A stretch of 21,250 nucleotides of DNA from Kalaharituber pfeilii (taxonomy: Eukaryota; Ascomycota; Pezizomycetes; Pezizales; Pezizaceae). The stretch lies in assembly GCA_015179045.1 (NCBI GenBank), contig WHUZ01000233.1:1-21250 (forward strand). Direction: 5' to 3'. Below, one piece after another: positions 11,025 through 20,833 of the stretch. Position 1 is the stretch's first letter. Each line of letters opens with the position of its first letter. Below the pieces are notes generated by a model. That model did not search any database. It had not been told where the DNA came from and worked only from the letters and a program-made list of their open reading frames with translations. The position numbers were made by a program, and so were the translations under genes.

Positions 11025-12945
11025 AGTATGAGTAGGTATTGCCGTGCCGTGAGTAATATGTATGATGATGTTGGTGGCGCAGGAAGGGGTTTCGTCGTTC
11101 TATTGTCATGTTGAGATGTTTTTTAAGTGGGGGGAGAAATTGAAGGGAAAGGGGAATAACTTAGAAGAGGGGCAAGTTGATATGATACATTAACGAGTTT
11201 ATCGTCATTGGCATTAGTAGCTTTTGTTCTAATTCCTTAGTGGATCTTTGTAGTTTTGTTTGGTTGGTTGGTTGATTATGTGAGATGTTTGTATGCAAAA
11301 GGGAAATTATATCTATTCCTTGTGAAAAACAAAACGAAAAATGGTGATGGGTACAGGGAATGATGCATGTGTGCGCGCGTGTGTGTGATGGTATGCTTTG
11401 GAATATGGGAATTGGTCTTAATGGTGGGGAATATACAGTTTCAATTTTGTGAAGCCCGTTTGTTTTAAGGTATGTTATATATGTTACAAACTGATACGAA
11501 ATAGGGGGATATTTTATTTATTTATTTATTTTTGTTTGATGCAGTCATGCACTTCTTTTCAGTTCCGTCCAAAACTATCATAGTAGACTGCATTGCCATC
11601 CACCCAACTATCATATCTCTCACGTGGCACCTCCCTACATTTCTCCTGTCACACAATCCAACCCCCGAAGACGTTTCATGTATATAGAGTAGTGGGAACC
11701 GAGGTTGCTGCAAGGGTGGGGGGTAGTGACAAGTCCGGGATATACATGGTCGGGTATGTGCTCGGCTTGGCGAAGTGTATGGAGATATGAAAATATGGGA
11801 TATATGATATGTGTGATACAATGATCGTTCTGGTATGGGGATGGACGGGGATCAGGGGGAATTGGGGTGGGATTGCGTGGGAGGTAGGGGGAATAGGGTA
11901 CGACATGATGGAGCAATGCCTCAGAGTATAATTCTGCGCCGCATGTATGGAGAGACAACGCTGCTGTGGAACTTTGGCTTACCCAGCCATCGAAAGCTTC
12001 CCATCAATCCACAATTCCCCAATTCCCCAACTTCCCGACGGGCGGAAAGAGGTATGAGGTAGCTCTCCCTGCTGGCAGACGGATAGATAGATGGATGGAT
12101 CGATCGATTCATGAGCACTGGAACAAGATCCTGGCAAACAAATTCGCGACTATCCCATCTTCTGGCGTACCTAAGTAAACATACAGCGTCATCGAATCAG
12201 ATACAAAATTTGGCGCCGTACTCGTTCACACACACTTGCAAAAGGGTTGGAAGGCTTTTGCCGCCTTGTCGTCATTAAATAGGATTCATCATCTCACCCC
12301 CCCCCCACACACACACACCAATCGCTACCTATTTGTTCGCCTCCCACCCACTCTCCCAGGATTCCTACAAAACTGTGTCGTATCATATATCCGCCACAGC
12401 CCCACGACTCCACCATTCTCTAACCCTCCATCCCTACCCTCAATTCGCAACGGGTTGTTTTTTTTTGACAAGTGACAAGTGACAGGTTACCGGTGTTGGG
12501 CCCTCACCCCCCCCGCCCCCCCCGGTTAAGTTTTAGTCCACTCCAGGGAACCTCGGAACCCGCAGATAGAACAGCGCGCGAGAACCAACACACGGACCAT
12601 ATCGCGCAACGAGATTCCCCCACTACACAACAACACACGAGACACACACACAAGACAGGCACACAGCATCAAAGCGCTCGCACACACGCAAGCCCGGGCA
12701 CAAGAGCAGTACGGCTTTTTGCTCTCCCATTTGTCCGGCGATACAAATCACATTTCATCCAATAATCGCTTGAACGCGTTTTCTCCTAACGCACCCTTGG
12801 AAAGCGAAAGACGCACCAAAAAAAACAAAAGCTTGCGCCTCTCTCCCCCGGTTCTCTCTTTTGTTTACTTACCTGTTATTTACTCTTTTTTTCCCCCTTT
12901 CTTTGTTGTCCAGGGAGCTACAGTAAGGTTAGCTCTCCCCCATTT

Positions 12946-12985
12946 CCCCCCCCCACCCCCCCACCCCACCCCACCCCACCCCACC
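12946..12985 (-). repeat. C-rich (CCCCA)n tract; G-quadruplex-capable on the - strand
   Basis: Six consecutive C runs of 9, 7, 4, 4, 4 and 4 are separated by single A. The - strand therefore carries six G runs of at least four with one-base loops, which exceeds the usual G4 pattern. It lies upstream of the kelch gene. Confidence 0.8.
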
Positions 12986-13567
12986 TCCTCGGAGCCTCCC
13001 GCCTGACAACCGGTTGAGCTCCCAACGCAAAGCAACCTTCCCATTCGCTGCATATATGTTTGACACCTAAATCCCAATCTCAATCTCTCACCCAAGGGCC
13101 CGGGAAATAGGCCCCCATCCATCCCCATACCTAGCTCTTTAACATATCCGGCAGCACGCAGGCAGGATCCCCGATTTAGACAAAAGCAAGAAATAAGTTT
13201 ATCAAACGCAACGCAAAACCTTCAACATTGCCCAGTTCCAGGCCGGTAAATTGAGAGAAGGGGAGGTGCAGGAACCCGAACTCCTCGATTGCATTTCCTG
13301 CGAAGATCATCATCAGTTCACCGGCTCGGATAAGATTGCTTAGGATAAGAGCTTTTTTTGATAGCATCAGGAGGCCCAAACGCACGCACAATCGGGTCCG
13401 CTGAAAAAAGCAAAAAAAAACAAACACAGAGAGATTTTGACCGCTACCACTTGCCCCCCCAACCACGGACGCCTGAAAGGAGGGAGAGTTAAATGATGAC
13501 GGACTATGCGGCACTGTCGACAGCGGATGCAAATAGGTTGGTGAAAGTTTTTCTTACTTGAATTGCA

Positions 13568-13611
13568 TTTTTTTTTTTTGTTGAATTTTTTTTTTTTTTT
13601 TTTTTTTTTTT
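13568..13611 (+). repeat. Poly-T tracts T12 and T26
   Basis: T12 (13568-13579) and T26 (13586-13611) are separated by GTTGAA. Such dA:dT tracts commonly exclude nucleosomes in fungal promoters; here they sit about 1.5 kb before the first possible kelch start. Tract length may be unreliable in assembly. Confidence 0.7.
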
Positions 13612-13925
13612 GCTTTTTGATTTTTGATTTTTCTCTCTTGGGGGGGGGAGGGGCCTTTGCATGTCTTGTCTTGCACAACTTTGAGTCGAAGATTGCGATG
13701 TGGCTTGCTTGCTTGCTTCGCTTCACGCCTACCTACCTGTTCCCTCCCAAAAGCCAAAGGCCGAACGGACAACCGACATTCCAATACCTCCCACGAATCA
13801 AGAATACCGTCAACTAGCTGCCACACTCTGGTAGGTATATCAACAAACAAACAAACCAACGCAACACACGGGAGCCCCTCTCGCGACCTCCTCTCCAGCC
13901 TCAACCTTAATCCTCTGTGTGTGCA

Positions 13926-15117
13926 TGTGTTGTGGGTGGTGCGGAAGGTTGGAAAGGAAAGAAGGGGAAAAAAAAATCTCGGTTTCAAACCTTGGGTTGT
14001 TGTTGACAAAACATTGTTCCCGAACTGCACCACGCTACGTTCTACTCCGGCATCTCAAAAGCCCCCTCCGGGCCAGTTACATACGTACGACACACACATA
14101 GACTCGTTGCTGGTTTTTTTGACATCACACCCACCGCCCTTTCTCACCATACACACAGCACCGTCCGCATACGGTACCTCTTGATTGAACTTGCAGCTAG
14201 CATTTTGCAACCTTAATCTCTACCTCGCACACCTCCCGTGCCAAAGCGGACTTGTCTGTCGCCCATATAGCACAAAACACAAAACAGAAAAACAAAAACA
14301 AACAAGAACTCTTATTTATTTTTCTTTATTCCATTTCACTTTATCTACCATCTTATACCGCCGGGGCCCCACCTTCCCCGCCCCCACCTTGTTGCTTTCT
14401 CTTTCCATCTTCCAATTCCCCATTCTGTGGTGGTTGTCTACTTGTTGCACCCCTGTCCACAACCACCACCCAGCTCGACAACAACAACAACAAACAACAA
14501 CTACAACAAGCTGCACGTACCGGGGTGGGTGGGTGTGGTTGGTTATCACCACCTTTGGTTACGTCAAGGAAGCTCTTCTGTTTCCACGCAGGGACAGCTG
14601 GCCTGCATTTGTGGTCGGGGGGAAAGAAAAGAGGAAGCTACCTAACTGCATTCCTTGTTATTTTATTTTTCTTTTATTCTTATTTATTGTTTTTATTTGC
14701 TTTTTGTTTGGTTAGTTTGTGTTTCCCGAAAGAAAAAGAAAGAAGCTGTGCCTACCCAATCCCGGAGCTTAGCTTTTGTGTTATCTGGGGAGCAGGGCGA
14801 GAAGGCACAGGGGTCCAATTGGTCTGCGGGCCTGGTTCTGGGTCTGCGCTGGGCTGGGCTGGACTGGGGGGCCAGTCGGGTTTGCATCAGACAGCTTGGT
14901 TGGTTGGGCAGGTGGACCGTTGTGTCGCTGCCTGTCTCAGGCGCCTGCCTGCCTGCCTGCCTTGCGGGGGAGTAAGAACGAAAAGAAAAACGGCAGCACA
15001 TAATTGGGCAGACGGGCGTGAGTGCGATCGTGAGACACAGATCACAGAGTGCGGGAGTGCGCGGGGGGGGCAGAAGAGGTCCGGTAGAAGGGGCCGCGTC
15101 CCTCCGCACCGGGCGCG
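13926..15117 (+). promoter_or_regulatory. ATG-free candidate 5' leader of the kelch gene
   Basis: No ATG occurs on the + strand between the one at 13925 and that at 15118, although the sequence is of mixed composition and a dozen or more would be expected by chance. It has CA-, CT- and T-rich blocks and possible intron donors, GTAAGA (14972) and GTGAGT (15018), with CACAG-type acceptors shortly after. This is what a long mRNA leader cleared of upstream start codons would look like. No transcript evidence is available here. Confidence 0.4.
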
Positions 15118-15461
15118 ATGTTTGGCATCGGCAGGGCCGCCGGGGGGGCGGCAGCAGCAGCAGCAGCAGCAGGAGCCGGCGCCGGCGCCACCACCACCAC
15201 CAAAGGCACCATCACCAGCACCAGCTCCAGCACCACAACAACCACCTCCACCAGCTCTGCGAGAGTTCGGCGACCAGCGCAGACGCAGACGCAGACGCAG
15301 ACGAAGACGCATGCGCGGGCCCCTCGCCCTCCCCGGCGCGGACGCCGCGGCATCCGGGCGCGGACGCAGACAACAGCGGCTGGGCCAGGTCGTTCGACTA
15401 CCACAACCATCTTGCGTCTGCGTCTGCGTCTGCTGCTGCAGCTGCTGCGGGCGGCAATTCG

Positions 15462-18400
15462 ATGTCAGGCGGCCACGAGTGCGAGCGCCCGGCCTCGCGC
15501 GGCGCAGGCAGCGCAGGCGGCGGCGGCGGCGGCGGCGGCAGCAGCAGCAGCAGCAGGCTCACGAGGCCGGCGGGCGGGGCTGCGGACGGGGGGGCTGCGG
15601 ACGGCGGGCCTGGCTCTGCGCTCGCCCACCTGCTCCTGCTCGCCTCTCCGCTGCCCGCGGCGTCCGATGCGTGCGCCAGCCCCGTCGGCGTCCAGCACCC
15701 CCACCCCCACGCCCACTCCCACTCCCACTCCTTCTTCCACGCACTCGCCCACCCGCACTCCCACACGCACGCACGCAGCTCCCCCCCGGCGACGCCAGCC
15801 CCTGCAGCCCCTGCAGCCCCCAGCCCCTCAGTCCACCTGTCGAGCAGTGCACCCATAAGAAAGCGTCTGTCCTTCCCTCTTGCGCCACTTGCTGACCTGT
15901 TCGTTTCTTCTTCACACAGACGCAGACCTTCGTTGACGCCCACGACGCCGACGCTCGCGCCAGCAACGCCAGCACAAGCATCCCTATCCGCGCATCTGCC
16001 GTCGCCGTCGCCGTCGTCCACTTCAAATTCCGCGAGACCGAGCACAGCCGGTGGCGCAGGAGGGGCCCCGTCGTCAAGGTCGCGCAGCAGGAGCACAAGC
16101 ACGACGCAAGCGGCTGCGGCTGCGTCTTCGGGGGTGCCTACGGGGTCGTCGCCACCGTCGTCAGTCAGAGACAGGTTTGCCGGAGTCTCGCTCGCCACAG
16201 GAGGCCCCGTGATGCGTGGTGCCGGAGGTGGATTGTCGGGGGATCTCGTCATGAGACCAATTGCGGGCGGTAGTGTGTCGATTGATGAGGACAGTCCCAC
16301 GGACGTTGTGTATGGGGGACGGTCGTACGGACACCAGAGGGTCGTGCCAGAGGTTCCCGAAGACATCTCCGAGGACGGAGAGTGGGAGGGCACCGACTAC
16401 GAGTCGAAGCGGTCCAGGGCGTCGACGCTCAGTAGTCCCACTAGCGTCGCTGGCGGAGGTAGCATTCTGGGTGGTCCTCTAGCAGGCTTGCGGAGAAAGA
16501 TCTCGGATTCGAAGCGGATCATGAAGCCTGTGTTGTCGCCCGAGAGCACGCAGCAGGAGTTACGGATTGTGAAAAATCAAAGCAGGGACCGGGCGGTGAC
16601 CCCCTCTTCAAGTTTCAGGTCGCCGCCGTCGGTGCAGACGTCCGATGAGGAGGAGTTTGAAGAGGATGTGGTGTCGTCGACGTTGGCTTCCAGGAGCCCA
16701 GGAGGAGCCGGGTCGGGGTCGGGGTCGGGGTCGGGAATTGGGATAGGAATGGGGATGGTGATGGGAATGGGAATAGGAATGGGAATGGGGGGATCTCGTA
16801 GTGTGAGCGGATCGATGGCGGCGGCAAGGAGACAGCCGCCGCCGGTACCGTTGGAATTACACAGTCCGACGCCAGGGGCGTCATTGTCGGTGTCGAGCAA
16901 GAAGATCATGACGCTGAACCCATCCTCCTCGAATTCGTCGCTGCATGCAAGTACCCCTTCCCGGTCGCCCAGTGTCCCCCCAAAGCAGCCTGAAATCGGC
17001 CCCTCGCCAATTCCGTACAACGCGGGCAAGCCACCGTCGACTGCAGGAGGGGTGGGCTCGAGGAACTTGGAGATTCCAATGGGTGACGGCAGCGGGAATG
17101 TGGGTCTACAAGTCACGAGGCTGGCGTCGGTGAACCAGACGTCATCGGCCCCATCATCCAATCAGGGCGTTGGAAATGCAAGTGGTGGTGCTGGCTTGAC
17201 AAGTCAAAATAGATCCATCTCGACGACAGCAATGTCGTCGATGGGGATCGGTCGCTCCGATTCGAGTTCCTCGACGGGCACAAATAGTGCTGGTCCCACC
17301 ACCATAACAAGCGGCACGCCGCAGAGCAGCAGCAACAATAACAACACCTCGAGCGGAACACAGCAGGGGCCGTCGCTGTCATCAATGGTCGCACAAGCCA
17401 GCGCAAACCCATCCTCGACTTACTCTGGCGCTCAGCTCCAGCACAAGTACCTCACCGCCCAAGACCGGAAGAATTCCTCCAAAGTCTCTCTCGCGGCCTC
17501 CACCCGCCATAACAAGTCCTCGCATGCTCCCGCAACCCCATCGCCCAATTCAAGTTCCATGCCCCGGCTCTCGCAACCGCCGTTCCCCGACCCCGCCACT
17601 GCACCAAAAGTCGAACCGGCGCCCGCATCAGGCATGTACTGGTACAAAGCGCCCGAATACGGACAACAACGCCTCGCCTTGCGTGCCCACACTTGCACGA
17701 TGGTTGGGTCGTCAATCTACGTCTTTGGCGGGTGTGACCGAGTATGCTACAACGACATGCACGTCTTTGACACGGACTCCATGTCGTGGTCCAAGCCGAC
17801 CGTCTACGGTGACGTTCCCCCGCCGCTCCGTGCCATGACTACGACGTCTGTCAACAAGAAGCTCGTCATCTTTGGCGGCGGCGACGGCCCCACGTATTAC
17901 AATGACGTGTACATCTTCGACACCATAACGAACCGGTACACGAAGCCGGTTGTTACGGGCGAGATGCCGAGCCGTAGACGCGCTCACACGGCGTGTCTGT
18001 ACAAGAACGGGATATACATTTTCGGCGGTGGTGACGGTGAGCGGGCGCTGGATGACGTCTGGAGGCTGGACGTGGCGGACTGGAATAAGCTGAGCTGGCG
18101 GTGCATCTGTCCGCCGACCTCTGGGCGCGCGACGAATAACAGCTCCTCGACCTCTCTAACCGCAAAGTTGCGGCGGAACGGGCCCACTGCGTCACCCAAC
18201 CCGAGCGACCTGCTCCACCACCAGCACCAAAACCAGCAACCAAGGCCGACAGCACGGGGATACCATACTGCGAACATGGTGGGGTCAAAGTTGATTGTCT
18301 ACGGTGGCTCGGACGGGCAAGAGTGTTTCCAGGACGTGTGGGTGTTTGACGTCGATACCGAGGTCTGGAAGCAGGTACCTATGGATCCAGCGCCGGGACA

Positions 18401-18890
18401 GGATGTGGCTGGAGGTAATGGTGGTGGAGCGGCAGGCGGAGCAGGAACAGCAGGAGGAGGAGGGAAAGTGAGTTTCCAGAGACTAAGCCATACGGCGACG
18501 ATTGTGGGGAGTTATTTGTTTGTAGTGGGGGGCCACGATGGGGTAGAGTATAGCAGTGAGGTGCTGTTGTTGAATTTAGGTACGAATCCAGTGCATGCCA
18601 TATATTGCCGTACAGTATACTGATCCTGCGTGGGAAACAGTCACGATGCAATGGGACAAACGCAAAGTCTACGGGCAGCCCCCTACCGGCAGAGGCTACC
18701 ACGGCGCCGTGTTGCACGATAGTCGGGTATTTGTTATCGGAGGTTTTGACGGGTGAGTTTGCCTAGAGTCTTTCCTTGATATGAGAACTGCGCTGATGGT
18801 CTGGGAAACACTAGACAATCGGTGTTTGCGGATACGTACGTGCTGGAGTTGGCGGTGAGCAGTTATTTTAGCCAGATTAGCCATTTTTAG
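15462..18890 (+). CDS. Large kelch-repeat (six-bladed propeller) protein with long disordered N-terminus
   Basis: Exons 15462-18579, 18641-18752 and 18815-18890 (introns 61 and 62 nt, GT-AG) give 1101 aa from the first in-frame ATG. The frame is open further upstream to about 14976, so the true start may be earlier; ATG 15118 is in another frame. Residues 1-720 are low-complexity: A/G/S/P blocks, a His-rich stretch (79-103), SG repeats and a Gly-Met/Ile run. From MYWYKAPEYG (725) six kelch repeats follow, with FGG, FGGGDG, FGGGDG, YGGSDG, VGGHDG and IGGFDG turns. Linkers of about 45 and 30 residues interrupt blades 3-4 and 4-5. Splicing gives LLLNLVTMQWDKR and GGFDGQSVFADTYVLEL, completing blades 5 and 6. 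Fungal kelch proteins of this layout act as protein-binding platforms, some in cell polarity or Ras signalling (Tea1, Ral2); the exact family is not clear, so no symbol. A further intron ending near 15920 (TTCTTCACACAG) is possible. Confidence 0.8.
16709..16793 (+). repeat. SG then G-[M/I] dipeptide repeat inside the kelch protein
   Basis: GGGTCG units encode Ser-Gly repeats, and then GGAATG/GGGATG-type units encode alternating Gly with Ile or Met (GIGIGMGMVMGMGIGMGMGG). It lies in the kelch reading frame, in the disordered N-terminal half. Hexanucleotide slippage is the likely origin. Confidence 0.8.
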
Positions 18891-20104
18891 TATTGAGGTG
18901 TGAAATTGTGAGTGGGGAAAGGAGAGGAAGGGGAGGGTGGGTGGGGATTTGTGTTTTTCTATTTTTTGGTATAAGTGTTTGTGTTTGTGTGTGTGTATGT
19001 GTTTGAGGAAGGTTTCCAGTTTGTTTTATATTGGTATTTTGTTTGTGGATCTTTTTCCTACTACTTACGTCTCTTGGTGGTTTTTTTTTTTTTTTTTGTG
19101 TTTAAATTTATTTGTTTTGGCTATGATTTGTTTTGGGGTTTTTTGGTTTTTATGCTTGTGTGTGTGATACCTTAAGTATCTCTTTCCCCCCCCCTTTTTT
19201 TTTTTTTCATTGTTAAAATACATTTATATTATATATATCTTTTCTTTTTCTTTTTTCTTTTTTTTTTTTTTTTTTTCTTATATTATTTTATATTTTCCTC
19301 TTTTTATATTATATATTTTTTTCTTGTTTCTTGTTTCTATTCTTTTTCTCTTACCTTTTTTTTTTTTTTTTTTTTTTTTGCCTTTTCTAATTTTTTTTAT
19401 TTCATTTCTTCATTTCTTTTTTTCAACTCTATCTTTTGTTTGTGTGTCGAGTTCAGATATATATATATATATATTATATATTATATACTATGCTATTACT
19501 ATTACTGTTGCTGTTGCTGTTGCTATACATACATAAAATCATCTTCCAGGGCTTTTTTGTTTTAATTTTATTTTTTATTTTATTGTCATCTAATTAAAAT
19601 ATGACCTTTTTTCTAAAAAAAAATTTAAAGAAAAAAAAAGAAAAGAGAAGAACAGGCCATTGATTCATATAGGCAACTTCTCAGAAACTAAAAAAAAAAA
19701 AAAAAAAAAAGGTAACATAAAAAGTTTAGTTGGAATGTATACACAGAGCCTCCCCCCACCGAAGATGAAAATAAAAATAAATCTTGGGGGTGCGGAGAAT
19801 AGATGGTTGTATATATATGTAGGGAACATATAAAGAAGGGAGGAAGGAAGAGGAAGGAAGAAAGAAAAGGATGTATCGTACACAGAGCAAAAAAAAAAAA
19901 AAAATAAAACATAAAACTCAATGTAAACGTGAGAGAATAAGAGGAGAGATAAATGAAAAAAATAGCGATTATAGTGCACGAGTTGGCCCAGTTTTTCTAA
20001 TCCCGATTCCCCCGATGTCTATCACATCGTATTGTAAAAAAAGCCGTATCTTATCTATTCCCAGACCTCATGCCCTCACAAACAAAAAAAAAAAAAAAAG
20101 CCCT
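18891..20104. other. Intergenic region between convergent kelch and RCF2 genes; T-rich to A-rich switch
   Basis: No gene. On the + strand the left part (about 18940-19610) is T-rich, with T runs at about 19080-19097, 19258-19276 and 19358-19379. The right part (about 19611-20100) is A-rich, with A runs near 19690-19710 and 19889-19904. Between them lie an AT repeat (about 19457-19486) and a trinucleotide-like CTATTA/CTGTTG stretch (about 19491-19524). Both genes would thus have U-rich 3' ends in their mRNAs. Confidence 0.65.
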
Positions 20105-20833
20105 TCACGCCTCCGCCTTCTGCCTCGCCTCCCTCTCCAACCTCTCCCTCTGCTCCTTCTCCCTCTTCAACCTCCTCTCCTCCGCGCCGACCATATCCTT
20201 CCACAGATCCTCCCCCGCATACGCCTCCTTGTGCACCGGCACCTTCCTCTCGACCACCTCCCCGCTGACCTCATCCCTCACCCTCACAATCTCCCACCGC
20301 CCCTTCCCGCTCTTCGCATCCGCGACCTCGAAGCCCGCGCTCGCGACCAGCACCAGCAGCGTCAGGCCCTGCGCGTAGACCCTCGCCTGCACGATCTTCT
20401 GCGCGGGGTCAGGTATCTGTTGCGGGAGACCATTGCGAGCGAGGCGGCCATGCTGGCGGCCCAGGAGGCCGCCACGATCGGGTAGCGGTGCTCCCGCGCC
20501 CAGTCGAGCGCCTTGTCCGTCGGGCTGCGGTGCTCGCGCGCCTGCGCGAGCAGCCGCGCGGTCTCGTCCTGGTACTCGCTGATGGCCTTGTGGCGCCCGA
20601 CCTCGAACGCCCGCGACGCCTTGTCGGCTTGGATGATGGCCGCGAAGGTCCCCACGGACGACACGTAGAAGGACTTGAAGGGGAGCGTGAGGTCGCGGAA
20701 AGAGCGGCCAGCGCTTGTGCATGATGATTGCGGAGCCGAGGCCCAGCCCGAGGCCGACGAGGCCTCCGATCGTGCCCCCGCGGAGGGTCGCAGCGTAGTG
20801 GGCGTCTTCTTCTTCTTTTGTAAGAATCTTCAT
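20105..20833 (-). CDS. RCF2: Respiratory supercomplex factor 2 (HIG1-domain), with two compensating one-base frame changes
   Basis: Rcf2 is a mitochondrial inner-membrane protein associated with cytochrome c oxidase and III-IV supercomplexes. ATG 20833 starts MKILTKEEEDAHYAATLRGG, closely like yeast Rcf2 (MKILTQDE...LKGG). The C-terminal part has TPAQKIVQARVYAQ, the HIG1 signature, then a hydrophobic helix and a charged tail. These two ends share a frame open from 20833 to 20105, but the middle (about 20700-20409) reads as Rcf2 only in another frame: FRDLTLPFKSFYVSSVGTFA through WAASMAASLAMVSRNRYLTP. The shift in is at TTT (20699-20701, one base too many); the shift back is at CCCC (20405-20408, one too few). 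With both allowed for, the length is 242 aa, about normal. Read as given, the central about 97 residues would be unrelated R/G/P-rich sequence and the first membrane segments lost. Sequencing error, strain mutation or decay are all possible. It converges on the kelch gene. Confidence 0.85.
   Translation of the reverse strand: MKILTKEEEDAHYAATLRGGTIGGLVGLGLGLGSAIIMHKRWPLFPRPHAPLQVLLRVVRGDLRGHHPSRQGVAGVRGRAPQGHQRVPGRDRAAARAGARAPQPDGQGARLGAGAPLPDRGGLLGRQHGRLARNGLPQQIPDPAQKIVQARVYAQGLTLLVLVASAGFEVADAKSGKGRWEIVRVRDEVSGEVVERKVPVHKEAYAGEDLWKDMVGAEERRLKREKEQRERLEREARQKAEA

Larger units (their letters stand above)
11025..15117. other. About 4 kb without a supported gene: SEY1 3' flank and kelch upstream region
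   Basis: The first 500 bp is G/T-rich with GT and TTTA repeats (about 11371-11388 and 11514-11536), consistent with a SEY1 3' UTR. From about 12200 it becomes C/T- and CA-rich, with homopolymers: a CA repeat (about 12306-12319), C-rich tract (12946-12985), T12 (13568-13579) and T26 (13586-13611). Short frames here are low-complexity. No tRNA-like B box was found by eye. The last 1.19 kb has no ATG on the + strand (see separate entry). A non-coding RNA or an unseen small exon cannot be excluded. Confidence 0.5.

Noticed and set aside
12946..12985. Telomere-like repeat
   Set aside because: The unit is CCCCA with irregular runs, not the TTAGGG type usual in filamentous fungi, and it is short and internal.
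13176..13532. 118-codon - strand frame
   Set aside because: No domain, and it lies in low-complexity upstream sequence of the kelch gene.
15018..15461. Kelch start at 15018
   Set aside because: The codon there is GTG, not ATG, and it reads GTGAGT, which looks more like an intron donor. The first ATG in the kelch frame is 15462.
14252..15895. 547-codon open frame on the + strand
   Set aside because: It begins with TTG, has no ATG until 15311, and is made of simple-repeat Q/P/R runs. It is a shadow of the leader and kelch frame, although its QQQ/PPP stretch resembles real low-complexity protein.
15398..16393. 331-codon - strand frame, and other long - strand frames in 15042-17161
   Set aside because: They are antisense to the kelch coding sequence in GC-rich, codon-biased DNA, with no recognisable domain.
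20405..20701. Programmed ribosomal frameshifting in RCF2
   Set aside because: Two opposite shifts would be required with no known slippery heptamer or downstream structure seen, and Rcf2 is not known to use it.
20105..20833. Uninterrupted 242-aa protein as read in one frame
   Set aside because: The middle third is R/G/P-rich antisense-like sequence, while the adjacent frame carries clear Rcf2 sequence. Frame changes explain it better.
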